From NCBI RefSeq assembly GCF_014191355.1, contig NZ_JACHWM010000005.1, forward strand, positions 186,001 to 250,000: a DNA stretch of 64,000 bases. Reading direction: 5' to 3'. Positions 1 to 9,187 of this stretch are shown in pieces. Origin of the DNA: Methylobacterium sp. R2-1 (GTDB lineage: Bacteria > Pseudomonadota > Alphaproteobacteria > Rhizobiales > Beijerinckiaceae). The position numbers and the translations under genes are program-made. Below the pieces are notes generated by a model. That model saw only the letters and a program-made list of their open reading frames with translations. It was not told the origin of the DNA and made no database searches. The stretch's first letter is position 1. The number at the start of each line of letters is the position of its first letter.

Positions 1-62
1 TGCCCGGCAGTCCGCTGATGACGCTGGCCGATCCTGACGGGGTGCGCAACTTCCTCAACTGA
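1..62 (+). CDS. C-terminal end of a protein running in from the left edge
   Basis: An open frame enters from the left edge and stops at TGA 60-62. Only about 19 residues are visible, ending DGVRNFLN. That is too short to assign a family. It converges with the sensor kinase gene, whose stop lies a few bases further on, leaving no room for a separate terminator. Confidence 0.55.
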   Translation, partial: PGSPLMTLADPDGVRNFLN

Positions 63-68
63 GCGCGT

Positions 69-1496
69 CTAGACCGCACCGGCCGGCAGACTCAGCGTGA
101 CGGCGAGCCCCGGCCCATTGTCAGCAAGATCGAGGCTGCCGCCGTGAAGCCGGGCGACGGCGCTGACGAGGCTGAGCCCGAGGCCGAAGCCGGGGCGTGA
201 GCGGGCGGCGTCGAGACGTACGAACCGGTCGAGCACCCGCCCGCGCTCCTCTTCCGGGATGCCGGGGCCGCGATCCGCCACGGTAAGCCGGATGACACCG
301 TCGGCGCGCACGGCGCTGACCGCGACCGGCTGCGGACTGGCTTCGGGCGATCGGACGCCGTACTTGATGGCATTGTCGATGAGGTTGGCCATCGCTTGGC
401 CCACCAGTTCGCGATTGCCGTCGAGGATCAGATTCGGCTCGGTGCGGACGGTCAGGCTCATACCCTTGTCTTCGGCGAGCGGCTCGTAGAGTTCGGCCAC
501 CTCCCGTGCCACCTCCCCGACGTCGAAACGGCGGATGCTCTCCGGCGCGTTGCCGGCTTCCAGGCGAGCGATGGTGAGCAGCGCGTTGAACACCCGGATC
601 AGCCCGTCGCTATCCTCGATCACGCCCTCGATCGCCTCACGGAGGGCCTCCGGCGTTTCGGCAGTGCGCAGGGCCTCGTCTGCACGGTTGCGCAGACGGG
701 TCAGGGGCGTCTTGAGGTCGTGGGCGATATTGTCGGAGACCTCCTTCATGCCGCGCATCAACTCGCCGATGCGCTCCAGCATTAGGTTCAGGTTCTGGGC
801 GAGGCGGTCCAGTTCGTCCCCGGTGCCGGCGACCCGCAGGCGCCCGTCGAGATCGCCCGCCATGATGGTGCGGGTCGTCTCGGTCATGTCGTCCACGCGC
901 TTCAGCACGCGGCTCGCCACGAACCAGCCGCCGAGCACGCCGAGTACTACGACCAGCGCGAGCGAGGAACCGAAGGTGTTTCCGATTGCCGCGCGCAGGC
1001 GATCGCGCTCCTCGGTGTCGCGGCCGACGAGAAGGCGAAAGCCGCCGGCCAGAGTGAAGACCCGCATGATCGCGCGGTGGTCGCTCTGGTCCGGCTCGGA
1101 GCCGCGTCCGTAGTAGCCCTCGTACTGGCCCGGCCGGGCGAGGATGTCGGCCGAGACGCGGCTGACATTGCCGACGATGTGCTCGCCTGCGGGCGTGGTG
1201 ACGAGGTAGAGCGAGGCGCCCGGCTCCTTGGCGCGCCGCTCCACCACGGCGATGAGTCGGCGCAGACCGCCCGCCGTGTACTGCTCGGACAGACCGTTGA
1301 TCTCGGCGTCGATGGTCGAGACGATCTGATCGTCCAGAACCCGCCGCGCGTTCCAGGCGACGTAACCGAGCCCGAGTGAGGCCAGCACCGCGAACAGGAC
1401 GAGGTAGGCGAGCGACAGCTTGAACGCCGTCGTTCGGAAGATCTTCCCGAGACGCGCGAGGAGTCCGTCCTGCGGCGGCGATGCAGCGGGATTCAC
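69..1496 (-). CDS. Two-component sensor histidine kinase
   Basis: Inner-membrane sensor kinase of 475 residues. A membrane segment lies at about residues 25-48 and a second at about 178-195, enclosing a periplasmic sensor region. A HAMP linker follows (about 195-250), then a dimerisation box HDLKTPL with the likely phospho-acceptor His259. The ATPase domain shows an N box (NLIDNAIKYG, about 371-380), DRGPGIP and GFGLGLS. Its start codon overlaps the stop of the response regulator by four bases, so the pair is co-translated. The stimulus cannot be read from the sequence. The partner of this orthodox EnvZ/QseC-like kinase is almost certainly the adjacent regulator. Confidence 0.93.
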   Translation of the reverse strand: MNPAASPPQDGLLARLGKIFRTTAFKLSLAYLVLFAVLASLGLGYVAWNARRVLDDQIVSTIDAEINGLSEQYTAGGLRRLIAVVERRAKEPGASLYLVTTPAGEHIVGNVSRVSADILARPGQYEGYYGRGSEPDQSDHRAIMRVFTLAGGFRLLVGRDTEERDRLRAAIGNTFGSSLALVVVLGVLGGWFVASRVLKRVDDMTETTRTIMAGDLDGRLRVAGTGDELDRLAQNLNLMLERIGELMRGMKEVSDNIAHDLKTPLTRLRNRADEALRTAETPEALREAIEGVIEDSDGLIRVFNALLTIARLEAGNAPESIRRFDVGEVAREVAELYEPLAEDKGMSLTVRTEPNLILDGNRELVGQAMANLIDNAIKYGVRSPEASPQPVAVSAVRADGVIRLTVADRGPGIPEEERGRVLDRFVRLDAARSRPGFGLGLSLVSAVARLHGGSLDLADNGPGLAVTLSLPAGAV

Positions 1497-2191
1497 GAGG
1501 GCTGAGGCTCGTCGGCCCGGATGACGTAGCCTGCACCGCGGACCGTGTGGATCATCGGGTGCTCGAAGCCGCGATCGATCTTCGAGCGCAGGCGCGAGAC
1601 GTGGACGTCGATGACGTTGGTCTGCGGATCGAAGTGGTAGTCCCAGACATGCTCCAGCAGCATCGTCCGGGTCACGACCTGTCCGGCATGGCGCATGAGG
1701 TATTCGAGCAACCGGAACTCGCGCGGCTGCAGTACGATCTCGCGGCCCGCCCGCGTCACCCGGTGCGAGAGCCGGTCGAGTTCGAGACCGCCGACCCGGT
1801 AGGCGGTGGCCTCGCCGGAGCCGGTCGCGGCGGTGCGACGGCGGGCCAGCACCTCGCTACGGGCGAGAAGCTCGGAGAAGGCATAGGGCTTGGGAAGGTA
1901 GTCGTCGCCCCCCGCCCGCAGCCCCTTCACCCGGTCGTCCACTTGACCGAGCGCGGAGAGGATGAGGACGGGCGTGGCGATCTCCTGCTCACGCAAGGAG
2001 CGCACAAGCGAGAGCCCGTCGAGCTTCGGCAGCATGCGATCGACGATCAGCACGTCGTAATCGCCCTCGCGGGCAAGCGCGTATCCATCGAGGCCGTCGC
2101 CCGCATGGTCCACGGCGTGCCCGGCTTCCCGGAACGCTTTGACCAGATAGGCAGCGGCCTCGCGGTCGTCCTCGATGATGAGCAGGCGCAT
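1493..2191 (-). CDS. OmpR/PhoB-family response regulator
   Basis: DNA-binding response regulator of 232 residues. The receiver domain (1-120) has the acidic pocket E7/D8/D9, the phospho-acceptor Asp51 (IVDRMLPK) and the conserved Lys in the YLPKPY stretch. The C-terminal winged helix (about 130-225) has the usual VWDYHFDPQTNVIDVHVSRL signature. It lies 26 bases downstream of the OsmC-family gene and overlaps the kinase start by four bases, so the two-component pair may be transcribed partly from the upstream transporter/OsmC operon. Family assignment is secure; target genes are unknown. Confidence 0.94.
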   Translation of the reverse strand: MRLLIIEDDREAAAYLVKAFREAGHAVDHAGDGLDGYALAREGDYDVLIVDRMLPKLDGLSLVRSLREQEIATPVLILSALGQVDDRVKGLRAGGDDYLPKPYAFSELLARSEVLARRRTAATGSGEATAYRVGGLELDRLSHRVTRAGREIVLQPREFRLLEYLMRHAGQVVTRTMLLEHVWDYHFDPQTNVIDVHVSRLRSKIDRGFEHPMIHTVRGAGYVIRADEPQPS

Positions 2192-2217
2192 GACGCCCGT
2201 TCAATACGCTTCGCCTC

Positions 2218-2727
2218 TCAGGAGCGCGAGGCGTTCACAGACAATTCCGGCTTGTGGTTGAGGGTCTGGAACACGACGCAGTAGCGTTCCGTGAGCTTCA
2301 GGAGCTGGTCGAGCTTCTCCTGCGGGGCGTCGGTGTCGAGATCGAATTTGAGGCGGATCGAGCGGAAGCCGACCGGTGCCTCCTTGTCGACACCGAGCGT
2401 GCCGCGGAAGTCGAGGTCGCCCTCGGCGCTGACCGTGCCGGCCTTGAGCGGAATCTCGAGCGCGGTCGCCACCGCCTTCACCGTTACCCCCGCACAGGCG
2501 ACGAGCGCTTCGAGCAGCATGTCGCCGGAGCAGAGTTCGGCGCCGGAGCCGCCGGTGGCGGGGTGCAGGCCGGCAACCGCCAGGGCGCGGCCGGTCTCGA
2601 CCTTGCAGGCGATGCTGGTGTCGTCCAGCGAGCCCTTCGCCTTGAGCGTGATAACGGCAGCGTCCGGTGCCTCGCGGTACTTGTTCTTGAGCGGGGCCTG
2701 GAGAGCGCGCAGGGCGTTGGCGTCCAT
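2218..2727 (-). CDS. OsmC-family protein (thiol peroxidase type)
   Basis: Cytosolic protein of 169 residues with the OsmC fold. Proteins of this family reduce organic hydroperoxides using two cysteines. Here the candidates are Cys78 (ALVACAGVT) and Cys150 (RYCVVFQTL), placed as in the family; Cys41 and Cys66 are extra. It lies 73 bases downstream of the ABC ATPase on the same strand, suggesting it is the last gene of the sulfonate-type transporter operon, perhaps handling thiol or peroxide by-products. Substrate specificity is not shown by the sequence. Confidence 0.85.
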   Translation of the reverse strand: MDANALRALQAPLKNKYREAPDAAVITLKAKGSLDDTSIACKVETGRALAVAGLHPATGGSGAELCSGDMLLEALVACAGVTVKAVATALEIPLKAGTVSAEGDLDFRGTLGVDKEAPVGFRSIRLKFDLDTDAPQEKLDQLLKLTERYCVVFQTLNHKPELSVNASRS

Positions 2728-2800
2728 GGATTTCCTCCGGTTTTCTTGGCGGGTTTTCTTGGTGGGCCGGACTTAGCGGTTTTCGCGCGCGGACAACACC

Positions 2801-3580
2801 TCAGAACGAGCTGCCGCCGGCGAGTTGCGGTGCACGGGAAGCATCGCGCGGCCGCAGTGAATGATCGAGGGCGGACAGGATCGTGCGGGTCGCCGCCTCG
2901 CTGGCCGGCGCCGCCGGGTCGCGCGGCCGGCGCATCGGCAGGACCACCGTGTCGTCGAGGTGGCCGGGGTGCGGGCGCATGACGATGGCGCGGTCGGCGA
3001 GCGCCACCGCCTCCGCCACGTCATGGGTGACGATCAGCACGGTCGGCCGCACCTCCTCCCACAGGGCGAGGAGGTGGCGGTGGAGATCCTTGCGGGTGAA
3101 GGCATCGAGCGCCGAGAATGGTTCGTCGAGGAGCAGCACCCGCGGGCTGGCGACGAAAGCGCGCGCGATCGAGACGCGCTGCTGCTGTCCGCCCGACAAT
3201 TCGCGGGGCCAGCGCCCGGCATGCCCAACGAGGCCCACGCGCTCGAGAGCGTGGGCGATCCGCTCCCGCCGCTCGCGCTTCGGCTGATGTTCGATGCCGA
3301 AGCCGACATTGTCGGCGACAGTGAGCCAAGGCAGCAGGCGCGGCTCTTGGAATACGAGGCCGACGCCGGGATGGGGCCCGGTGATCGGCTCGCCGTCGAG
3401 CGCGATCCGGCCGGCACTAGGGTGGTCGAGGCCGGCGATGAGGCGCAGCAGCGTGGTCTTCCCGCAGCCGGAACCGCCGATCAGCGCGACGATCTCGGCA
3501 TTCGGTACGTCGAGGTCGATGCCTTCCAGCGCGCGCGTGCCGTCGGCATAGGTCTTGGAAAGGCTCTGGATGCTCAGCAT
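2801..3580 (-). CDS. ABC transporter ATP-binding protein, SsuB/TauB type
   Basis: ATPase subunit (259 residues) of an importer for sulfonate, taurine or nitrate-like solutes. Walker A is GGSGCGKT (35-42), the Q-loop glutamine is about 88, the signature LSGGQ begins at 128 and Walker B LLLDEP is about 149-154. The start was set at ATG 3578-3580, because the frame continues upstream into the permease gene without homology-like sequence. It follows the permease stop by only seven bases. The family is clear. The choice among SsuB, TauB and NrtD-like roles is not, and the OsmC neighbour slightly favours organosulfur. Confidence 0.9.
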   Translation of the reverse strand: MLSIQSLSKTYADGTRALEGIDLDVPNAEIVALIGGSGCGKTTLLRLIAGLDHPSAGRIALDGEPITGPHPGVGLVFQEPRLLPWLTVADNVGFGIEHQPKRERRERIAHALERVGLVGHAGRWPRELSGGQQQRVSIARAFVASPRVLLLDEPFSALDAFTRKDLHRHLLALWEEVRPTVLIVTHDVAEAVALADRAIVMRPHPGHLDDTVVLPMRRPRDPAAPASEAATRTILSALDHSLRPRDASRAPQLAGGSSF

Positions 3581-3587
3581 GGCGGCC

Positions 3588-4433
3588 TCACAGCGTATCC
3601 CGCGCGGTGTCCTGCCAGCGCACCAGCGGGCCGGTGAGCGCGACGAGCACGGCATCGGCCGCCTTGCCCACGACGGCGAAGCTGATGATCGCGGCCAGGA
3701 TCTGATCGGGTTTGCTGAATTGCTGGCCGTCGAGGAGCAGGTAGCCGAGGCCTTCGGAGGCGCCCATCAGCTCGGCGGCGACCACGAACAGGAAGCCGAG
3801 GCCAAGACCGGTGCGAAGCGCCGTCAGGGTCGCCGGCAGCACGGCCGGCAGGAGGATGCGCCGGGCAAGCGCCAGCTTCGAGAGGCGGAAGATGCGGCCG
3901 ACCTCCACCAGCTTGCGATCGACCGAAGCGATGGCGCCGGCCACGCCGACGTAGACGGGAAAGAACACGCCGACCGCGATCAGGGCAACCTTCGGCGTCT
4001 CGAGGATCCCGAACCAGAGGATGAACAGCGGCACCCAGGCGAGGGAGGGTACGGCGCGCAGCGCCTGGAGGCTGGGATCGACCAGCCAGCGCAAGGCGGG
4101 CAGCGTCGCGGTGAGCGCGCCCGCGAGGATGCCGGCGCTCGCCCCAAAGGCGAAGCCGAGCCCGACCCTGATCAGGGTCGCCTCGACATGGGTCCAGATT
4201 TCGCCCGAGGCCGCGAGCGTCCAGAGCGCGGCACCGACCCGACTCGGCGGCGGGAGCAGGCGTCCGGAGGCGACTCCTGCCGCGACGGCGACCTCCCAGC
4301 CGAGTGCCAGAGCGAGCGGCACCAGCAAGCCGAGCGCCAACCGCGCGCCGGTGCCGAGGACAGCGACGCGCCCCGGACGGGCGGACGGAGCAGACTGCTC
4401 CTCGTCAGAGGACAGGATTGCCGGAGCACTCAT
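3588..4433 (-). CDS. ABC transporter permease, SsuC/TauC type
   Basis: Inner-membrane permease of 281 residues with about six hydrophobic segments. It carries the BPD-type EAA loop region (VDRKLVEVGRIFRLSKLAL, about 170-188) typical of the nitrate/sulfonate/taurine importer family. It sits between the binding-protein gene (69 bases upstream) and the ATPase gene (seven bases downstream) in the standard A-C-B order of ssu/tau operons. Its role is to move the solute delivered by the periplasmic binding protein. Confidence 0.9.
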   Translation of the reverse strand: MSAPAILSSDEEQSAPSARPGRVAVLGTGARLALGLLVPLALALGWEVAVAAGVASGRLLPPPSRVGAALWTLAASGEIWTHVEATLIRVGLGFAFGASAGILAGALTATLPALRWLVDPSLQALRAVPSLAWVPLFILWFGILETPKVALIAVGVFFPVYVGVAGAIASVDRKLVEVGRIFRLSKLALARRILLPAVLPATLTALRTGLGLGFLFVVAAELMGASEGLGYLLLDGQQFSKPDQILAAIISFAVVGKAADAVLVALTGPLVRWQDTARDTL

Positions 4434-4502
4434 ACCAGTCTCGTACAGCTCTCTCGGCTCACCGCAACAGCATCCGGGCGGCGCCGAGCGCCCACGCTGC
4501 GT

Positions 4503-5477
4503 TCAGCGGGCCGGGGCCGGGTTGAACTGCGGATCGATCAGGCCGTCGACCGCTGCCGCCACATCGGTGGAAGCCGGAATGACGCCGGCCTGCTGCAGCG
4601 CCAGGCCGGCGGCGCGAATGCTCTCGGCCTGGGCCGGGCCGACGGCGGGCTGGCTCAGGTCCGTGCGCTCGAGCTGCTTGGCGATGACGGCCTCAGGAAG
4701 TTTGGTCGCCGAGACGAGGGCGTTCTTCAGGGCTTCCGGATTGGCGAGCGCGTAGGCGCGAGCCTGCTCATAAGCCGCGATGACGACCTTCACGAGGTCG
4801 GGGTGCGCCTTGGCGAAGTCCTCGCGCACATCGAGCACGCCCCAAGTGTTGGCGCTCGGATCGCGGTAGAACAGAACGTCGTCATTCTCGATCTCGGCGG
4901 CGGCCATCATCGGGTCGAGGCCGGCCCAGGCATCGACGTCGCCACGGTCGAGCGCCGTCCGGCCGTCCGCGTGCTGGAGCAGGACGAGCTTGGCGTCCTT
5001 CTCGGTCAGCCCGGCGCTCTGGAGCGCGCGGATCAGGAAGATGTGCGGATCAGTGCCGCGGGTGACCGCGATACGCTTGCCCTTGAGATCGGCAGGCTTG
5101 GCGATCCCCGTGTCCTTGCGGGTGACGAGGGCGGTCCATTCCGGTCGGGAGAAGGCGTAGACGACCTTGACCGGATTGCCGTTGATCCGGGCCAGCAGCG
5201 CCGCGGCCCCGGCCGAGGAGCCGAAGTCGATCGCGCTGCCGTTGAGGAATTCCAGCGCCTTGTTGGAGCCGAGCGACTGGACCCAGCGCACCTTGATGCC
5301 GCGGGCCTTCAGCGCCTCCTCCAGAAAGCCCTTTTCCTTCAGGACGAGGCTGACCGGATTGTAAGTGGCCCAGTCCAGACGGATCTCGCTCACATCTGCC
5401 GCGCGCAGGTCCGAACCCGCCGCAAGGAGGCCGAGCAATCCGGCGAATGCGGACAGGACGGTGCGGCGTCGGATCAT
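4503..5477 (-). CDS. Periplasmic substrate-binding protein, SsuA-like (aliphatic sulfonate/taurine/nitrate family)
   Basis: Protein of 324 residues with an N-terminal export signal (MIRRR, then a hydrophobic run to about residue 27 ending LRAADV). The mature part resembles SsuA-type binding proteins: a WATYNPVSLVLKEKGF opening, GSSAGAAALLARINGNPVKVVYAF and DVDAWAGLDPMMA. ATG 5475-5477 was chosen because a GGGAG ribosome site precedes it and the signal peptide begins there; the frame is open further upstream but lacks protein-like sequence. First gene of the transporter operon, divergent from glnD with about 160 bases between them, which must hold both promoters. Confidence 0.88.
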   Translation of the reverse strand: MIRRRTVLSAFAGLLGLLAAGSDLRAADVSEIRLDWATYNPVSLVLKEKGFLEEALKARGIKVRWVQSLGSNKALEFLNGSAIDFGSSAGAAALLARINGNPVKVVYAFSRPEWTALVTRKDTGIAKPADLKGKRIAVTRGTDPHIFLIRALQSAGLTEKDAKLVLLQHADGRTALDRGDVDAWAGLDPMMAAAEIENDDVLFYRDPSANTWGVLDVREDFAKAHPDLVKVVIAAYEQARAYALANPEALKNALVSATKLPEAVIAKQLERTDLSQPAVGPAQAESIRAAGLALQQAGVIPASTDVAAAVDGLIDPQFNPAPAR

Positions 5478-5637
5478 GCGGCTGTCTCCCTCGTCGGCCC
5501 GGATCGATGTCCGGATCCACCCGATGGCTAAAACAGTCACGTTCGTTTCGTCAAACGGAAAATTCGCCGAACAGAACGGCTGGGTTGCGTGCAACCGGCC
5601 GGTGCCGCCGCCGGCTTTACATGCTAACGGAACGGCC

Positions 5638-8424
5638 ATGTTCGACCCCGTTCCCGTCCTGGAAAAGATCGTCGCGTCCCTCGATCGGGACGCGCGTGAG
5701 CCCACCAAGTTGCGGGGGCTTCTGGTACCCGAGTTGCGCAAGGTGATCGAGACCGGGCACCGGGAGGCCGAACGTCTCCTCATGAAGGAACGGGACGGAA
5801 TCGCCTGTGCGCAACGGCTGAGCCGTCTCACCGACGCAGTGGTGCGGGCGATCTACGATGCCGTGGTCTGGCGCCTCTATCCCAACGACAATCCCTCTAC
5901 CGGCGAGCAACTCGCGATCGTCGCCACCGGCGGCTACGGGCGCGGAACGATGGCGCCGGGCTCGGACATCGATCTCCTGTTCCTGCTGCCCTACAAGCAG
6001 ACCGCGTGGTCCGAGAGCGTCGTCGAAGCGATGCTCTACGTACTCTGGGACCTGAAGTTGAAGGTTGGCCACGCGACGCGCTCGGTCGAGGAATGTCTGC
6101 GCGAGGGCCGTGCCGACATGACGATCCGCACCGCTTTGCTCGAATCCCGCTTCCTGTTCGGCTCGCGCGCGCTGTTCGAGGAGATGGTCACCCGCTTCGA
6201 TACCGAGCTGGTGATCGGCACGGCCACGGAGTTCGTGGAAGCCAAGCTCCGCGAGCGCGACGCTCGCGTCGCCAAGGCGGGCGCGTCGCGCTACCTCGTC
6301 GAGCCCAACGTCAAGGACGGCAAGGGGGGGCTGCGCGACCTCAACACCCTGTTCTGGATCGCCAAGTACACCTACCGGGTGCGGGATCAAGTCGAGCTGG
6401 TTCATGCCGGCCTGTTCACGCCGGACGAGTACAAGCTGTTCGAGCGCTGCGAGGAGTTCCTGTGGCGGGTGCGTTGCCACATCCACTTCGTGACCGGCCG
6501 AGCGGAGGAGCGGCTTTCCTTCGGGCTCCAGCCCAAGATCGCCGAGCGGCTCGGCTTCGGCGCCCGCGGCGGCCTCTCGGGCGTCGAGCGCTTCATGAAG
6601 GCCTACTTCCTGATCGCCAAGGATGTCGGCGACCTCACCGCCATCGTCTGTGCGGAACTCGAAGCGCGTCACGCCAAGCGTACACCGGTGCTCGACCGCT
6701 GGATCGGCCGCTTCCGCGATCGGTTCCGCGCGACCTCGATCGAGGCGGAAGATTTCTGGATCGACAATGGCCGGGTCAACATCCGCGGCGAGGACGCCTT
6801 CGAGCGGGATCCGATCAACCTGATCCGCCTGTTCTGGCTTGCCGACCGGCATAACCTGCCGATCCACCCCGATGCGGCGCGGCTGGCCAACCGCTCGCTC
6901 CGGCTCATCACCCACACGGTGCGCGTCGATGCGGAGGCCAACCGGCTCTTCCTCGACATCCTCATCTCGAAGAACGCGCCGGAGACGATCCTGCGGTCGA
7001 TGAACGAGGCCGGCGTGCTCGGCCGTTTCATCCCGGAATTCGGCCGCATCGTCGCGATGATGCAGTTCAACATGTACCACCACTACACGGTGGACGAGCA
7101 CCTGCTGCGCTCGATCGGCGTCCTGGCAGCGATCGATTCCGGCCGGGTGCGCGAGGAGCACCCGCTCGCCTCGCGCCTCATCGACACGATTCACAACCGC
7201 CGCGCCCTCTACGTCGCGATCCTGCTGCACGACATCGCCAAGGGGCGGCCGGAGGATCACTCGACCGCCGGTGCCGCCATTGCCCGCAAGCTCGGGCCGC
7301 GCTTCGGGCTCAGCCAAGCGGAGACCGAGACGGTGTCCTGGCTCGTCGAGCACCACCTGCTCATGTCGATGACGGCGCAGAGCCGCGACCTGTCCGACCA
7401 CAAGACCATCGAGAAGTTTGCGAGCGAGGTGCAGAGCCTGGAACGCCTGAAGCTCCTCGCAATTCTCACCGTCGCCGACATCAAGGCGGTGGGACCCGGC
7501 GTGTGGACGGCCTGGAAGGGCACGCTGCTTCGCACCCTCTACGACGAGACCGAGGTTGTCCTGTCCGGCGGCCACTCGGAAATCGCCCGAACCGACCGCG
7601 TGCGGTTGATCCAGATGGCACTGCGCGAGCAACTCTCGGACTGGCACAGCGACACCTTCGACGCCTACGCCGCGCGTCACAATCAAGCCTACTGGCTCAA
7701 GGTGGACAGTACGCGCCACTTCAAGAACGCCCGATTCCTGCGCACGGTGATGGAGGAGGGCCGTACCAGCGCCACGACCTACGAGACCGATCCGGTGCGC
7801 GGCGTGACCGAGTTGACGGTCTACTCGCCCGACCATCCGCGCCTGCTCGCCATCATCACCGGCGCCTGTGCGACGATGGGCGGCAACATCGTCGATGCGC
7901 AGATCTTCACGACGACCGACGGCTTCGCGCTCGATTCGATCTTCATCTCCCGTGCCTTCGAACGGGACGAGGACGAGTTGCGCCGCGCCGGCCGCATCGC
8001 CACGGCGATCGAGCGGGCGCTCAAGGGCGAGATCAAGATCGCCGAACTCGTCGCCGACAAGCACCCGAAGCAGCCGCCCAAGACCTTCCTCGTGCCGCCG
8101 GACGTGTCGATCGACAACGCCCTGTCGAGCCGCGAAACCGTGGTGGAGATCACCGGCCTCGACCGGCCGGGCCTGCTCTACGAGCTGACGACGGCGCTGA
8201 ACCGCCTGAGCCTCAACATCACCTCGGCGCATGTGGCGACCTTCGGCGAGCGGGCGGTGGACGTGTTCTACGTGACCGACCTGACCGGCACCCGCGTGGT
8301 GCAGCCCGACCGACTCGCGATGATCCGCGCCGCGGTGATGGAGGTGTTCGCCAGCGACGTCGCCGCACTGCGCGCCGAAGGCCTCGACGCGTTGGTCGAT
8401 TCGCCGCCTCCGCGTGAGTTGTAG
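5638..8424 (+). CDS. glnD: PII uridylyltransferase / uridylyl-removing enzyme
   Basis: Bifunctional nitrogen sensor of 928 residues that uridylylates PII proteins when glutamine is low and removes UMP when it is high. The nucleotidyltransferase motif GGYGRG...GSDIDLLFL lies at about residues 98-120, the HD-type hydrolase motif HDIAKGRPEDHS at about 529-540, and two C-terminal ACT domains at about 725-800 and 835-915. These match the full-length GlnD order. Start ATG 5638 gives MFDPVPVLEKI; its ribosome site is weak. It neighbours a nitrogen/sulfur-type ABC importer on the opposite strand, though a functional link is only inference. Confidence 0.97.
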   Translation: MFDPVPVLEKIVASLDRDAREPTKLRGLLVPELRKVIETGHREAERLLMKERDGIACAQRLSRLTDAVVRAIYDAVVWRLYPNDNPSTGEQLAIVATGGYGRGTMAPGSDIDLLFLLPYKQTAWSESVVEAMLYVLWDLKLKVGHATRSVEECLREGRADMTIRTALLESRFLFGSRALFEEMVTRFDTELVIGTATEFVEAKLRERDARVAKAGASRYLVEPNVKDGKGGLRDLNTLFWIAKYTYRVRDQVELVHAGLFTPDEYKLFERCEEFLWRVRCHIHFVTGRAEERLSFGLQPKIAERLGFGARGGLSGVERFMKAYFLIAKDVGDLTAIVCAELEARHAKRTPVLDRWIGRFRDRFRATSIEAEDFWIDNGRVNIRGEDAFERDPINLIRLFWLADRHNLPIHPDAARLANRSLRLITHTVRVDAEANRLFLDILISKNAPETILRSMNEAGVLGRFIPEFGRIVAMMQFNMYHHYTVDEHLLRSIGVLAAIDSGRVREEHPLASRLIDTIHNRRALYVAILLHDIAKGRPEDHSTAGAAIARKLGPRFGLSQAETETVSWLVEHHLLMSMTAQSRDLSDHKTIEKFASEVQSLERLKLLAILTVADIKAVGPGVWTAWKGTLLRTLYDETEVVLSGGHSEIARTDRVRLIQMALREQLSDWHSDTFDAYAARHNQAYWLKVDSTRHFKNARFLRTVMEEGRTSATTYETDPVRGVTELTVYSPDHPRLLAIITGACATMGGNIVDAQIFTTTDGFALDSIFISRAFERDEDELRRAGRIATAIERALKGEIKIAELVADKHPKQPPKTFLVPPDVSIDNALSSRETVVEITGLDRPGLLYELTTALNRLSLNITSAHVATFGERAVDVFYVTDLTGTRVVQPDRLAMIRAAVMEVFASDVAALRAEGLDALVDSPPPREL

Positions 8425-8516
8425 GAGGCGATGGCGAAGCGCTCGCTTGATTTCGCGGTTTGCCCGAATGATATCAGCCCCATCCCGGAACACTTCGAGA
8501 TCTGATCGATCGCACG

Positions 8517-9119
8517 ATGATGGCTGACGACATGGAGAAGCAGGAGCGGCACAACGGCGCTGAGGCGGAGGTTCCGCCGCAGCCCGCCACCGCGGGCGCG
8601 GATGCGGAAGGCCTCGCGGCCGCCATCGCGGAGCGCGACGAGTTCAAGGATCGCCTGCTGCGCACGCTGGCCGAGATGGAGAACCTGCGCCGCCGCACCG
8701 AGCGCGAGGTTGCCGATGCCCGCACCTATGCGGTGACGAACTTCGCCCGCGACATGCTCAACACCGCCGACAACATCCGCCGCGCCCTCGACAGCGTGCC
8801 GGCCGATGCGCGGGCGGGCGCCGAAGGAGCCTTCAAGGGACTGATCGAGGGCATCGACCTGACGGAGCGGGATCTGACCAAGACGCTGGAGCGCCACGGC
8901 GTGAAAGTGGTCGATCCGCAAGGTCAGCGCTTCGACCCGAACCGGCATCAGGCCATGTTCGAGGTACCGAATGCCGAGGTGCCGAACGGGACCGTGGTCC
9001 AGGTGGTTCAGACCGGATACGTCATCGGCGACCGGACTCTGCGCCCGGCCCTCGTCGGCGTCTCCAAGGGGGGTCCGAAGCCCGAGGCCAACAAGGACAA
9101 GCCCGCCGACGCGGCATAA
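8517..9119 (+). CDS. grpE: Nucleotide exchange factor GrpE
   Basis: Cochaperone of DnaK (200 residues) that releases ADP. The N-terminal tail is acidic and disordered. A long coiled coil spans about residues 38-75 ([20 protein letters not shown] and onwards), and the C-terminal beta domain ends in the family signature [15 protein letters not shown] (about 172-186). Two tandem ATGs open the gene. It stands alone 92 bases after glnD. hrcA, which often precedes grpE in other bacteria, is about 48 kb away here, and I see no CIRCE element upstream. A strong shared terminator follows. Confidence 0.96.
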   Translation: MMADDMEKQERHNGAEAEVPPQPATAGADAEGLAAAIAERDEFKDRLLRTLAEMENLRRRTEREVADARTYAVTNFARDMLNTADNIRRALDSVPADARAGAEGAFKGLIEGIDLTERDLTKTLERHGVKVVDPQGQRFDPNRHQAMFEVPNAEVPNGTVVQVVQTGYVIGDRTLRPALVGVSKGGPKPEANKDKPADAA

Positions 9120-9141
9120 CGCGCCGCTGTCGTCGAGAACG

Positions 9142-9173
9142 AAAAAGGCCGGCACCGCTGCGCCGGCCTTTTT
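9142..9173. terminator. Bidirectional Rho-independent terminator between grpE and pheA
   Basis: Perfect 12-bp stem, AAAAAGGCCGGC at 9142-9153 pairing with its complement at 9162-9173, with an eight-base loop. It has an A-run on one side and a T-run on the other, so it can stop transcription from both convergent genes (grpE on plus, pheA on minus). Confidence 0.9.
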
Positions 9174-9187
9174 CATGTCCGCCTTCG

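Noticed and set aside
5617-8493. Very long open frame (958 codons) antisense to glnD
   Set aside because: Translation is rich in Arg, Asp, Gly and His with no motif, and mirrors glnD codon structure; a usual artefact of high-GC genes.
8425-8516. CIRCE operator before grpE (and before hrcA)
   Set aside because: No TTAGCACTC-N9-GAGTGCTAA-like inverted repeat is present in either upstream region.
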